A program made the position numbers and the translations under genes. Shown piece by piece: positions 56,150 to 64,000 of a stretch of 64,000 nt of DNA (within the stretch, counting starts at the first letter, position 1; every line of letters starts with the position of its first letter). Origin of the DNA: Pseudomonas sp. KUIN-1 (GTDB lineage Bacteria; Pseudomonadota; Gammaproteobacteria; Pseudomonadales; Pseudomonadaceae); the NCBI RefSeq assembly GCF_009176725.1, contig NZ_AP020337.1, forward strand, positions 5,029,501-5,093,500, in the 5' to 3' direction. Below the pieces are notes generated by a model that made no database searches, had not been told where the DNA came from, and saw only the letters and a list, made by a program, of their open reading frames with translations.

Positions 56150-56698
56150 ATGAACCGCACCGGCCGCACCCTTGTATTGGGCTGCCTGTTGCTTGTCTAT
56201 CCCCTGCTGGCAACTGCCGGCGGCAACTCGTTGTTAGTACCGGCGATGGGTCGTTGCACCCTCAATACCCAGCCAGAGAACCTGCCTGCAGCGCTTGAAG
56301 CCTGCCAGCAGGCCGCCAAGGGTGGGGACGCGCAGGCACAGTACGAGTTGGGTGAGTTCTATTACGAGGGCAAAAATGCACCTCGCGATTTGCCGCAGGC
56401 GCTGAATTATTTCGAGCAGGCTTCACTGCAGGGCCATGCCCAGGCGCAGTACCAGCTGGGCTTGATGTTCAGCCGTGGCGAAGGTGTGCAGGCCAACAAC
56501 ATTCAGGCGTACATCGTGCTGAAGATGGCCGCGGTCAACGGTTCGGAAGAGGCGCTGGACGCTGCCGACGAAGTGTCGGCGAAGATGCCGCGTGACGAGC
56601 TCGAAGTGGCCACTCAGGTACTGGGGCAGATTTTCCGCAAATACCTGCTTGAACTGCAGACCGCCGAAGGGCGCAGTCCTTTCTCTCCGTTGCCCTGA
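56150..56698 (+). CDS. secreted Sel1-repeat (TPR-like) protein
   Basis: This 182-residue protein has a signal peptide (LVLGCLLLVYPLLATAGG) and two to three Sel1-type repeats (AAKGGDAQAQYELGEFYYEG, ASLQGHAQAQYQLGLMFSRG, AAVNGSEEALDAADEV). Such repeats form helical scaffolds for protein binding in the periplasm. AGAGG lies upstream of the ATG. Partner unknown. Confidence 0.88.
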   Translation: MNRTGRTLVLGCLLLVYPLLATAGGNSLLVPAMGRCTLNTQPENLPAALEACQQAAKGGDAQAQYELGEFYYEGKNAPRDLPQALNYFEQASLQGHAQAQYQLGLMFSRGEGVQANNIQAYIVLKMAAVNGSEEALDAADEVSAKMPRDELEVATQVLGQIFRKYLLELQTAEGRSPFSPLP

Positions 56699-56740
56699 TC
56701 AGGAATCTTTCAGGGCAGTCGCGATGCAAACCTGCAACGC

Positions 56741-57067
56741 TTACTTTTCCGGCATCGGCATGGGGAACGGCATTACATTGCTGGTACCGCGCGCCTCGCT
56801 GATCTTCGGCGTGCCCATGCGTTCGACTTCATCGATGCGCACAATCGAGTGCATCGGCACAAAACTGCGCACCACGCCTTCGAACTGGGCCTTGAGCTTC
56901 TCTTCGCTGGGGTCCACCACCACGGTCGTGCGCTCGCCGAAGACGAATTCTTCAACTTCCAGAAAGCCCCACAGATCACTTTGGTAGATCTGCTTGGCGT
57001 ACATCTCGAACACCTGTCCCTGGTTGAGGAAAATCACCTTGTAGATTGGAGCTTCGCGTTTGGTCAT
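56741..57067 (-). CDS. DUF1820 family protein
   Basis: This 108-residue protein (MTKREAPIYKVIFLNQ start) matches the small gammaproteobacterial DUF1820 family, with the SDLWGFLEVEEFVFG block and a central VDPSEEKLKAQFEGV helix. It is cytoplasmic, with no known role. It lies convergent to the Sel1 gene and divergent from miaB, as in other pseudomonads. Confidence 0.85.
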   Translation of the reverse strand: MTKREAPIYKVIFLNQGQVFEMYAKQIYQSDLWGFLEVEEFVFGERTTVVVDPSEEKLKAQFEGVVRSFVPMHSIVRIDEVERMGTPKISEARGTSNVMPFPMPMPEK

Positions 57068-57206
57068 AACGGGCGGGTAACGATCAGAGATGAAAAAGGG
57101 GCACGGACTATAGCATGTCCGCCCGCCTCGTCGGACAGCCAACGCTAGGAACCCGAGCCCTTCATCCTTATAATGCGCGGTTCACTGACACGGTTGATCA
57201 TCACGC

Positions 57207-58535
57207 ATGGCCAAAAAGCTTTATATCGAAACCCACGGTTGCCAGATGAACGAGTACGACAGCTCGCGCATGGTCGACCTGCTGGGCGAACATCAGGCCC
57301 TGGAAGTCACCGCTCGCGCGGAAGACGCCGACGTGATCCTGCTCAATACCTGCTCGATTCGTGAGCGCGCCCAGGACCGGGTGTATTCCCAGCTCGGCCG
57401 CTGGCGTGAGCTGAAGCTGGCCAATCCGGAAATGGTCATCGCCGTCGGTGGCTGCGTGGCCAGCCAGGAAGGCGCAGCCATTCGCGATCGCGCACCCTAT
57501 GTGGACGTGGTGTTCGGCCCGCAGACCCTGCACCGCCTGCCGGAAATGATCGACGCCGCACGCGTGACCCGCTTGCCGCAGGTCGACGTCTCGTTCCCGG
57601 AAATCGAAAAGTTCGACCATTTGCCCGAGCCACGCGTCGATGGCCCGAGTGCTTATGTGTCGGTGATGGAAGGCTGCAGCAAATACTGCACCTTCTGCGT
57701 GGTGCCCTACACCCGTGGCGAGGAAGTCAGTCGTCCGTTCGACGACGTGCTGAGTGAAGTCATCCACCTGGCCGAAAACGGCGTGCGTGAAGTCACTCTG
57801 CTGGGGCAGAACGTCAACGGTTATCGCGGCACCACCCACGACGGCCGCGTTGCAGACCTGGCGGACCTGATCCGCGTGGTCGCCGCCGTCGATGGCATCG
57901 ACCGCATTCGCTACACCACCTCGCACCCGCTGGAATTTTCCGACAGCCTGATCCAGGCCCACGCGGAAGTGCCGGAGCTGGTCAAACACCTGCATTTGCC
58001 TGTGCAATCGGGTTCCGACCGCATCCTGGCGGCGATGAAGCGCAACCACACCACGCTGGAATACAAGTCCCGCTTGCGCAAGCTCAGGGCCGCAGTGCCG
58101 GGCATCAGTATCAGTTCCGACTTCATCGTCGGCTTCCCCGGCGAGACCGAAAAGGATTTCGACAACACCATGAAGTTGATCGAGGACGTGGGTTTCGACT
58201 TCTCGTTCTCGTTCGTCTACAGCCCGCGTCCGGGAACGCCCGCCGCGGACCTCAAGGACGACACGCCGGAAGCCCTGAAAAAAGAGCGACTGGCCGCGCT
58301 GCAACATCGTCTGAACCAGCAGGGTTTCGAGATCAGCCGACAGATGGTCGGCAGCATCCAGCGCATTCTGGTAACCGACTACTCGAAGAAAGACCCGGGC
58401 GAACTGCAGGGGCGCACCGAGAACAACCGGATTGTCAATTTTCGCTGCGACAACCCCAAATTGATCGGGCAGTTTGCCGATGTACACATCGATGATGCAC
58501 AGCCTCACTCATTGCGCGGCTCGCTGCTACAGTAA
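57207..58535 (+). CDS. miaB: tRNA-2-methylthio-N6-dimethylallyladenosine synthase MiaB
   Basis: This 442-residue radical-SAM methylthiotransferase adds the methylthio group at A37 of tRNAs. An N-terminal UPF0004 domain (THGCQMNEYDSSRM, with three cluster Cys) precedes the radical SAM motif CSKYCTFC at residues 157-164 and a C-terminal TRAM domain. The ATG at 57207 begins MAKKLYIET. It heads the block miaB-ybeZ-ybeY-corC-lnt. Confidence 0.97.
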   Translation: MAKKLYIETHGCQMNEYDSSRMVDLLGEHQALEVTARAEDADVILLNTCSIRERAQDRVYSQLGRWRELKLANPEMVIAVGGCVASQEGAAIRDRAPYVDVVFGPQTLHRLPEMIDAARVTRLPQVDVSFPEIEKFDHLPEPRVDGPSAYVSVMEGCSKYCTFCVVPYTRGEEVSRPFDDVLSEVIHLAENGVREVTLLGQNVNGYRGTTHDGRVADLADLIRVVAAVDGIDRIRYTTSHPLEFSDSLIQAHAEVPELVKHLHLPVQSGSDRILAAMKRNHTTLEYKSRLRKLRAAVPGISISSDFIVGFPGETEKDFDNTMKLIEDVGFDFSFSFVYSPRPGTPAADLKDDTPEALKKERLAALQHRLNQQGFEISRQMVGSIQRILVTDYSKKDPGELQGRTENNRIVNFRCDNPKLIGQFADVHIDDAQPHSLRGSLLQ

Positions 58536-58548
58536 AACCTGAGTGTCG

Positions 58549-58586
58549 GCGCAGAAACGAATCGCCGAATGAATTCGTTTCTGCGC
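58549..58586 (+). terminator. long perfect hairpin after miaB
   Basis: GCGCAGAAACGAAT pairs perfectly with ATTCGTTTCTGCGC (14 bp) across a 10-base loop, 14 bases past the miaB stop. There is no T-run, so it may partly terminate or protect the miaB transcript ahead of ybeZ. Confidence 0.6.
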
Positions 58587-58712
58587 GGTCCCTACCATTG
58601 AGCACGGTGAAATCCCTAGCGCGGCCTTTAACAAGGCAAAGCTTTCGCACAACCAGCGCTAGGGTTATTCTTCAATACATCTCAATTGCCGCCGGACGGC
58701 CATTAAACGACC

Positions 58713-59735
58713 TTGAACGCACCCATAGAACCTCATCGCTTCACCCTCGAGCCTTTCGAGGCCCATCGTTTCGCCAACCTGTGCGGGCAACTCGACGAGC
58801 ACTTGCGCCTGATCGAGCAACGCCTGGACATCGAGATCCGCAATCGCGGTAATCAATTCGAGCTCATTGGCGACCCCAAACAAAGTCATTCCGCCGAGAA
58901 CCTGCTGCGCCGTCTGTACCGGGAAACCAAAGGTACCGAACTGACGCCGGACATGGTCCACCTGTTTCTCCAGGAATCGGGTGTGGACGGCCTCGACAAC
59001 CACCCTGCCGCCGAAGTCGGCGTCTCGCTGCGCACCAAAAAGGGCATGATTCGCCCGCGCGGCCTGAACCAGCAGCGTTACGTCAAGGAAGTCCTCAGCA
59101 ACGATATCAACTTCGGCATCGGCCCGGCGGGTACCGGCAAGACCTACCTGGCGGTGGCCTGTGCGGTGGATGCACTGGAGCGCGAGCAGATTCGACGCAT
59201 CCTGCTGGTGCGCCCGGCGGTCGAGGCTGGCGAGAAGCTGGGCTTCCTGCCCGGCGATCTGGCGCAGAAGATCGACCCGTACCTGCGCCCGCTGTATGAC
59301 GCGCTGTACGAGATGCTCGGTTTCGAATACGTCGCCAAGCTGATCGAGAAGCAGGTCATTGAAGTGGCACCGCTGGCTTACATGCGCGGACGCACCCTTA
59401 ATAACAGCTTCATCATTCTCGACGAAAGTCAGAACACCACCGTCGAGCAGATGAAGATGTTCCTGACCCGTATCGGCTTCGGCTCCACGGCCGTGATCAC
59501 CGGCGACATCACCCAGGTCGACCTGCCCAAAGGCACTCGCTCCGGGCTGACGCATGTCATCGATGTGCTCAAGGACGTGCCGGGCATCAGCTTCACGCAT
59601 TTCAAACCCAAGGATGTGGTTCGCCACCCGCTGGTGCAGCGCATCGTCGAAGCCTACGAGCGTTTCGACGACCGCCTCAGCGATGGTCCGTCGGGCAACA
59701 ACAGTTACCCACGGGACAAACACCGCGATGCTTGA
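58713..59735 (+). CDS. ybeZ: PhoH-like ATPase YbeZ
   Basis: This 340-residue PhoH-family ATPase has Walker A GPAGTGKTYLA and Walker B FIILDESQN. It acts with YbeY in rRNA maturation and quality control. It appears to start at a TTG (58713; MNAPIEPHRFTLEPF), since no ATG gives a full N-terminus. Its end overlaps ybeY by eight bases, so the two are translationally coupled. Confidence 0.94.
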   Translation: MNAPIEPHRFTLEPFEAHRFANLCGQLDEHLRLIEQRLDIEIRNRGNQFELIGDPKQSHSAENLLRRLYRETKGTELTPDMVHLFLQESGVDGLDNHPAAEVGVSLRTKKGMIRPRGLNQQRYVKEVLSNDINFGIGPAGTGKTYLAVACAVDALEREQIRRILLVRPAVEAGEKLGFLPGDLAQKIDPYLRPLYDALYEMLGFEYVAKLIEKQVIEVAPLAYMRGRTLNNSFIILDESQNTTVEQMKMFLTRIGFGSTAVITGDITQVDLPKGTRSGLTHVIDVLKDVPGISFTHFKPKDVVRHPLVQRIVEAYERFDDRLSDGPSGNNSYPRDKHRDA

Positions 59736-60228
59736 GCTGGACCTGCAGGTTGCAAGCGAGACCAGCGCCCCTGACGAAGCCCGATTCCGCCTCTGGTGTG
59801 AAATGGGCTTGCGTCAGCGCAGTGCCGACTCCGAGCTGACTATCCGCCTGGTTGACGAAACCGAAGGCCGTGAGCTCAATAACACCTGGCGACACAAAAA
59901 TTACGCAACAAACGTGCTTTCATTCCCGGCGGACGTTCCAGACGACATGCTGGACATCCCGTTGCTGGGCGATCTGGTCATCTGCGTTCCGGTCGTCAAC
60001 CGTGAAGCCGTTGAACAGGGCAAGTCCGTCGACGCGCACTGGGCGCACATGGTCATTCATGGCTGCCTGCATCTGTTGGGTTACGACCACATCGATGATG
60101 AAGAAGCCGAAGAAATGGAAGCACTGGAACGAACGTTGCTTGAGGAGCTGGGCTATCCCGATCCTTACGCCGACGACGAAAGTGCCGACCCTCCCCATTC
60201 AGACACACCAAGCAAGGACCACGAGTAA
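59728..60228 (+). CDS. ybeY: endoribonuclease YbeY
   Basis: This 166-residue metal-dependent RNase is needed for 16S rRNA 3'-end maturation. It has the zinc motif HGxLHLLGYDH and the segment NVLSFPAD. The start at 59728 (MLELDLQVAS) lies inside the end of ybeZ; longer in-frame upstream sequence belongs to ybeZ. The C-terminus has an acidic/Ser-Pro tail. corC follows after five bases. Confidence 0.95.
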   Translation: MLELDLQVASETSAPDEARFRLWCEMGLRQRSADSELTIRLVDETEGRELNNTWRHKNYATNVLSFPADVPDDMLDIPLLGDLVICVPVVNREAVEQGKSVDAHWAHMVIHGCLHLLGYDHIDDEEAEEMEALERTLLEELGYPDPYADDESADPPHSDTPSKDHE

Positions 60229-60233
60229 GGGCT

Positions 60234-61076
60234 ATGAGCGAAGACCGATCGAGCAACGGGCAAAAGTCATGGTTGGGTAAACTGACCCAGGCCTTTGTCC
60301 ATGAGCCGAAAAACCGCCAGGAGCTGCTTGAGCTGCTGCGCGAAGCCCACCAGAACAAACTGCTGGACAGCGAAGCGCTGGCCATCGTCGAGGGCGCCAT
60401 TCAAGTGGCTGACCTGCAAGTGCGCGACATCATGGTGCCGCGCTCGCAGATGATCAGCATCAAGGCGACCCAGACACCCCGTGAATTTCTGCCGGCGGTC
60501 ATCGATGCTGCGCACTCGCGCTATCCGGTGATCGGCGAGAGCCACGATGACGTGCTCGGTGTGCTGCTGGCCAAGGATCTGCTGCCGCTGATCCTCAAGG
60601 CCGACGGCGACAGTGATGACGTCAAGAAGCTGCTGCGTCCGGCCACCTTCGTGCCCGAATCCAAGCGTCTCAACGTGCTGCTGCGCGAATTTCGCGCCAA
60701 CCACAACCACATGGCCATCGTCATTGACGAATACGGCGGCGTGGCAGGTCTGGTGACCATCGAAGACGTGCTGGAACAGATCGTCGGCGACATCGAAGAC
60801 GAGCATGACGTCGAGGAAGACAGCTACATCAAACCGCTGCCCAGCGGCGACTTCCTGGTCAAGGCCCTTACGCCGGTCGAGAATTTCAACGAATTCTTCG
60901 ACAGCACGTTCTCGGACGACGAGTTCGACACCGTGGGCGGTCTGGTGATGAATGCCTTCGGCCATCTGCCCAAGCGCAACGAAATCACTGAAATCGGTGC
61001 TTATCGTTTCCGCATCCTGAGCGCTGACAGCCGTCGCATTCATTTGCTGCGCGTGACGCCCATTTCACGTCCGTAA
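60234..61076 (+). CDS. corC: magnesium/cobalt efflux protein CorC-like
   Basis: This 280-residue cytoplasmic protein has two CBS domains (about 70-190; IMVPRSQM, FVPESKRLNVLL, DEYGGVAGLVTIEDVLEQI) and a C-terminal CorC/HlyC domain (FDTVGGLVMNAFGHLPKRNE). It lacks the membrane DUF21 domain. Its role in cation efflux is by family. It lies between ybeY and lnt in one operon. Confidence 0.94.
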   Translation: MSEDRSSNGQKSWLGKLTQAFVHEPKNRQELLELLREAHQNKLLDSEALAIVEGAIQVADLQVRDIMVPRSQMISIKATQTPREFLPAVIDAAHSRYPVIGESHDDVLGVLLAKDLLPLILKADGDSDDVKKLLRPATFVPESKRLNVLLREFRANHNHMAIVIDEYGGVAGLVTIEDVLEQIVGDIEDEHDVEEDSYIKPLPSGDFLVKALTPVENFNEFFDSTFSDDEFDTVGGLVMNAFGHLPKRNEITEIGAYRFRILSADSRRIHLLRVTPISRP

Positions 61077-61104
61077 ACACTTGATGCTGCTTTAAGGAAT
61101 CTAC

Positions 61105-62625
61105 ATGCGCTGGATAACCCGCCCCGGCTGGCCCGGTAACCTGCTGGCCCTGGCGGCTGGCGGGCTCACGACTCTGGCCCTGGCGCCTTTCGACCTCTGG
61201 CCTCTGGTGCTGGTGGCAGTGGCGATGTTCTATCTGGGCCTGCGCGACCTGAACCCGCGCCAGGCACTGGCCCGCGGCTGGTGCTACGGCTTCGGTCTGT
61301 ACGGCGCTGGCACCAGCTGGATCTACGTCAGCATTCACACCTACGGCGGCGCGTCTGTACTGCTGGCCGGGCTGCTGATGCTGCTGTTCATCGCCGCCAT
61401 TGCCCTGTTCTTTGCCCTGCCCGCCTGGGTCTGGGCGCGCTGGCTGCGTCGCAATGAGGCACCGCTGGCTGATGCGCTGGCCTTCGCAGCCCTGTGGCTG
61501 TGGCAGGAAGCGTTTCGCGGCTGGTTTCTCACCGGTTTCCCGTGGCTCTATTCCGGCTACAGTCAGCTCGACGGTCCACTGGCCGGGCTCGCCCCCGTCG
61601 GCGGCGTATGGCTGATTTCGTTCTCGCTGGCGATGACTGCTGCACTGTTGTGCAACCTGCACCGCCTGCGTGAACGCAAATCGTTTCTGGCCATGGGCGT
61701 GGTGCTGTTGCTGGCCCCGTGGGTGACAGGCCTGGCCCTCAAGGGGCACGCCTGGACATCGCCGTCCGGCGCGCCACTGAAAGTCGCGGCGATGCAGGGC
61801 AACGTCGAACAAAGCATGAAGTGGGACCCGCAAAAGCTCAACGATCAGCTGGCCCTGTACCGCGACATGACTTTCCGTTCGCAGCAGGCAGACCTGATCG
61901 TCTGGCCGGAAACCGCCGTGCCGGTGCTCAAGGAAAGCGCAGAAGGCTATCTGTCGATGATGGGCAAGTTCGCTTCGGACCGCGGCGCGGCACTGATCAC
62001 CGGCGTACCGGTGCGCGAACCGACCGGGCGCGGTGAGTACCGCTATTACAACGGCATCACGGTCACAGGTCAGGGTGACGGCACCTACTACAAGCAGAAA
62101 CTTGTGCCGTTCGGTGAGTACGTGCCGCTGCAGGACCTGCTGCGCGGGCTGATTTCCTTCTTCGATCTGCCAATGTCGGACTTCGCGCGCGGCCCGAACG
62201 ATCAGGCGTTATTGCAGGCCAAGGGTTATCACATCGCGCCGTTCATCTGCTACGAAGTGGTCTATCCGGAGTTCGCCGCAAGCCTGTCGGCGCAAAGCGA
62301 CCTGCTGCTGACGGTCAGCAACGACACCTGGTTCGGCACCTCGATAGGCCCTCTGCAACACTTGCAAATGGCCCAGATGCGCGCCCTTGAAGCGGGTCGC
62401 TGGATGATCCGCGCCACCAACAACGGCGTGACCGCGCTGATCGACCCGTTCGGCCAAATCACCGAGCAGATTCCGCAGTTCGAACGCGGCGTGCTGTACG
62501 GCGAAGTAGTGCCGATGCATGAACTCACGCCGTATCTGCACTGGCGCTCGTGGCCGCTGGCAATTGTCTGCCTGCTGCTGTTTGGCTGGGCATTGATGGC
62601 GGCACGGATTTCCAAGACCGTCTGA
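61105..62625 (+). CDS. lnt: apolipoprotein N-acyltransferase
   Basis: Lnt adds the third acyl chain to the N-terminal Cys of lipoproteins at the periplasmic face of the inner membrane. The 506-residue protein has about seven hydrophobic segments in the first 220 residues, then a nitrilase-like domain with catalytic Glu (WPETAVP), Lys (KLVPFGEYVP) and Cys (ICYEVVYPE), and a final C-terminal helix. GGAATC precedes the ATG 28 bases after corC. Confidence 0.96.
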   Translation: MRWITRPGWPGNLLALAAGGLTTLALAPFDLWPLVLVAVAMFYLGLRDLNPRQALARGWCYGFGLYGAGTSWIYVSIHTYGGASVLLAGLLMLLFIAAIALFFALPAWVWARWLRRNEAPLADALAFAALWLWQEAFRGWFLTGFPWLYSGYSQLDGPLAGLAPVGGVWLISFSLAMTAALLCNLHRLRERKSFLAMGVVLLLAPWVTGLALKGHAWTSPSGAPLKVAAMQGNVEQSMKWDPQKLNDQLALYRDMTFRSQQADLIVWPETAVPVLKESAEGYLSMMGKFASDRGAALITGVPVREPTGRGEYRYYNGITVTGQGDGTYYKQKLVPFGEYVPLQDLLRGLISFFDLPMSDFARGPNDQALLQAKGYHIAPFICYEVVYPEFAASLSAQSDLLLTVSNDTWFGTSIGPLQHLQMAQMRALEAGRWMIRATNNGVTALIDPFGQITEQIPQFERGVLYGEVVPMHELTPYLHWRSWPLAIVCLLLFGWALMAARISKTV

Positions 62626-62631
62626 CTGCAC

Positions 62632-62669
62632 GAAGCCGGTTTCATCTGCCTGCAGGTGGAATCGGCTTC
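62632..62669. terminator. bidirectional hairpin between lnt and ydcF-like gene
   Basis: GAAGCCGGTTTCA and TGGAATCGGCTTC pair with two imperfect positions across a 12-base loop. It lies between convergent genes, so it may terminate both, though no long T-run follows on either side. Confidence 0.5.
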
Positions 62670-62694
62670 AGATGGTCACTGCTTCAGATGATCG

Positions 62695-63462
62695 TTACCC
62701 CTTCCGATAGATCCACGGATACACCAGCAAGCCTGCGGCTTCATTGAGCAGCATCCCGCTCTGCGTGAACACGCGACTTTCAGGCAGCCAGCCACCAAAA
62801 GGCCGAGCGTTGTCGACCCCCAGAAAGCCGACCGGCGCACCCACCACCGTGAAACCCGCCTGCTCGAAGCACCAGCGTGCCCGCGGCATGTGCCAGGCCT
62901 GAGTCACCAGCACCACGCGCTTGATACCTTGCGGCTGCAGAATCGCGGCGCTCATGGTTGCGTTTTCCCATGTGGTGCGGCTCAGCCCCTCCTGCCAGCG
63001 CACCGTCACGGCAAAATCGTCCTGCAGCGACTGCGCCATGATCGCCGCCTCGCTGGGCGGCTGGTCAAAATGCAGGCCGCCAGAGGTCAGTATTGGCAGT
63101 CCGGATTCTTTCGCCAATCGCGCCGCCAGACGCAGGCGCTCCAGCCCAAGACCAGTGGGCGTGTCTGTGCCCCAGGTCGGAGAGTTGCGCTCACGCCCAT
63201 TGCCCAGCACCACAATGGCATCCACCTGCTGCGCCAGCATCGCCCATCGCTGTTGCGGCAAGGGCGGGATCTGCTCCAGTCTACGAGCGGCGAACTCTAC
63301 GGCGACCGGCAGACTCATCAGCCACATTCCGCCAAGGCCGACCGCAAAGAACGCCGTCGCCAGACGTGGCCGGGAGCGACGCAACCACCAGCCGAGGATC
63401 AGCAGGACAAACAGAATGCCGGGCGGCAAAAGGAGGGTTTTGAACAGGTAACGCAAGGGCAT
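62695..63462 (-). CDS. YdcF-family (DUF218) membrane protein
   Basis: This 255-residue protein has two N-terminal transmembrane helices (about 12-27 and 37-55) and a periplasmic DUF218 domain with IVVLGNGRERNS, a central SGG block and VTQAWHMPRARW. Family members include ElyC and SanA, linked to envelope polysaccharide synthesis and envelope stress; the exact reaction is unknown. The ATG at 63462 begins the first membrane helix soon after. Confidence 0.9.
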   Translation of the reverse strand: MPLRYLFKTLLLPPGILFVLLILGWWLRRSRPRLATAFFAVGLGGMWLMSLPVAVEFAARRLEQIPPLPQQRWAMLAQQVDAIVVLGNGRERNSPTWGTDTPTGLGLERLRLAARLAKESGLPILTSGGLHFDQPPSEAAIMAQSLQDDFAVTVRWQEGLSRTTWENATMSAAILQPQGIKRVVLVTQAWHMPRARWCFEQAGFTVVGAPVGFLGVDNARPFGGWLPESRVFTQSGMLLNEAAGLLVYPWIYRKG

Positions 63463-63582
63463 CGGGACATCTCCATGAGTGCCCGCAGCCTAGAATGTTT
63501 GCAGGCACGCGACAATGCCTGGAGCAGGAAGCCGATGATAGCCAGGCCCTTGGCCTGCGCGCGCAGGCAGGCGTGCAATTGC

Positions 63583-63924
63583 CTAAGTGTTACGGCCCAG
63601 CCGTACTGACGCCTTGGCTCGTCGCCGATCCTTCAGCCACACGATCGTGGCTGACGCTCGGGGCAACCGGCCATGCTCCGCAGCAACCACACCGTTGCCC
63701 GTAAACGTGTCCACGACAGCTGCGCCTGCGTCCCCGCTACCTTTTTCGAGATAGGCCTCGATCAACTGGAACTCGGCGCGGCTCAACCCCTTGAGCTCAA
63801 GCTCGGCAGGCGACTCGTTTCGGAGCCGGACCGAGGTACTCGCCGTCTCGAGTGCAAGTCCGAGACGGTCGATCAGGCGCCCATACAGCCTGGATAGACT
63901 TACAACATGCTGCAACTCTGTCAT
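63583..63924 (-). CDS. hypothetical protein
   Basis: This 113-residue frame has a good ribosome site (GAGGTGA five bases before the ATG at 63924) and normal codon use. Its sequence (start MTELQHVVSLSRLYGRL, basic C-terminus KDRRRAKASVRLGRN) matches no family I know. The C-terminal third is Arg/Lys-rich. It could be a small cytoplasmic protein or a chance frame; the ribosome site is the main support. Confidence 0.5.
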   Translation of the reverse strand: MTELQHVVSLSRLYGRLIDRLGLALETASTSVRLRNESPAELELKGLSRAEFQLIEAYLEKGSGDAGAAVVDTFTGNGVVAAEHGRLPRASATIVWLKDRRRAKASVRLGRNT

Positions 63925-64000
63925 CCGCTCACCTCATCGAAGATAAATCATCACCCTCGCGTTTGAGCTTAGCGCTGCTGCAAGAACCGGCATGGAACTA

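Noticed and set aside
57201..58508. 435-codon minus-strand open frame
   Set aside because: Antisense shadow of miaB.

Overview
The window comes from a plant-associated Pseudomonas, almost certainly the Pseudomonas syringae group. Two things point there: a HopI1-type J-domain type III effector preceded by an Hrp box, and a typical Pseudomonas core block (hemL, miaB, ybeZ, ybeY, corC, lnt). Nothing in it is a ribosomal RNA, tRNA or CRISPR array that I can support.

Bases 1-26476 (all minus strand) are most of a trans-AT polyketide synthase cluster, cut off at the window's left edge. In transcription order it has a TauD-type Fe(II)/2-oxoglutarate enzyme, a free-standing acyl carrier protein, an asparagine-synthetase-like amidotransferase, and three giant PKS proteins. 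PKS A is KS-DH-KR-ACP-KS-B-ACP-KS. PKS B is KR-ACP-KS-[degenerate ACP]-ACP-KS-DH. PKS C is KR-MT-ACP-KS-(KR...). No acyltransferase domain occurs in any module. Free ACP plus amidotransferase plus KS-DH-KR-ACP plus KS-B-ACP is the diagnostic set for glutarimide polyketides (the migrastatin, cycloheximide and gladiostatin class). The amidotransferase would make a malonamyl starter and the B-domain module would close the glutarimide ring by vinylogous addition. The oxygenase has Gly where the family has its iron-binding Asp, as in 2-oxoglutarate halogenases.

Bases 26477-29760 form a decayed border: an Mrr-like nuclease remnant, an IS3-type transposase remnant, an intact LysR regulator (a candidate pathway regulator), and an IS66 tnpA fragment joined to a truncated sirtuin gene. 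After hrpB (29784-32318) comes a compact four-gene operon with 4-base overlaps (32479-36075): serine O-acetyltransferase, AlaX-type tRNA-editing protein, MFS transporter and a cysteine-synthase-fold PLP enzyme. It diverges from a MocR-type regulator. This looks like a small pathway that makes, edits out and exports a beta-substituted alanine.

Bases 37678-64000 carry hopI1 and then ordinary chromosomal genes: ridA, trmK, a DsbA-like protein, an esterase, an oxidoreductase, a lipoprotein, a CDF metal exporter, a Gln-rich protein, an Lrp regulator, rluE, amn, an AidB-like acyl-CoA dehydrogenase, a 7TMR sensor kinase, thiD, thiE, hemL, a Sel1 protein, a DUF1820 protein, miaB-ybeZ-ybeY-corC-lnt, a YdcF protein and a small hypothetical gene.
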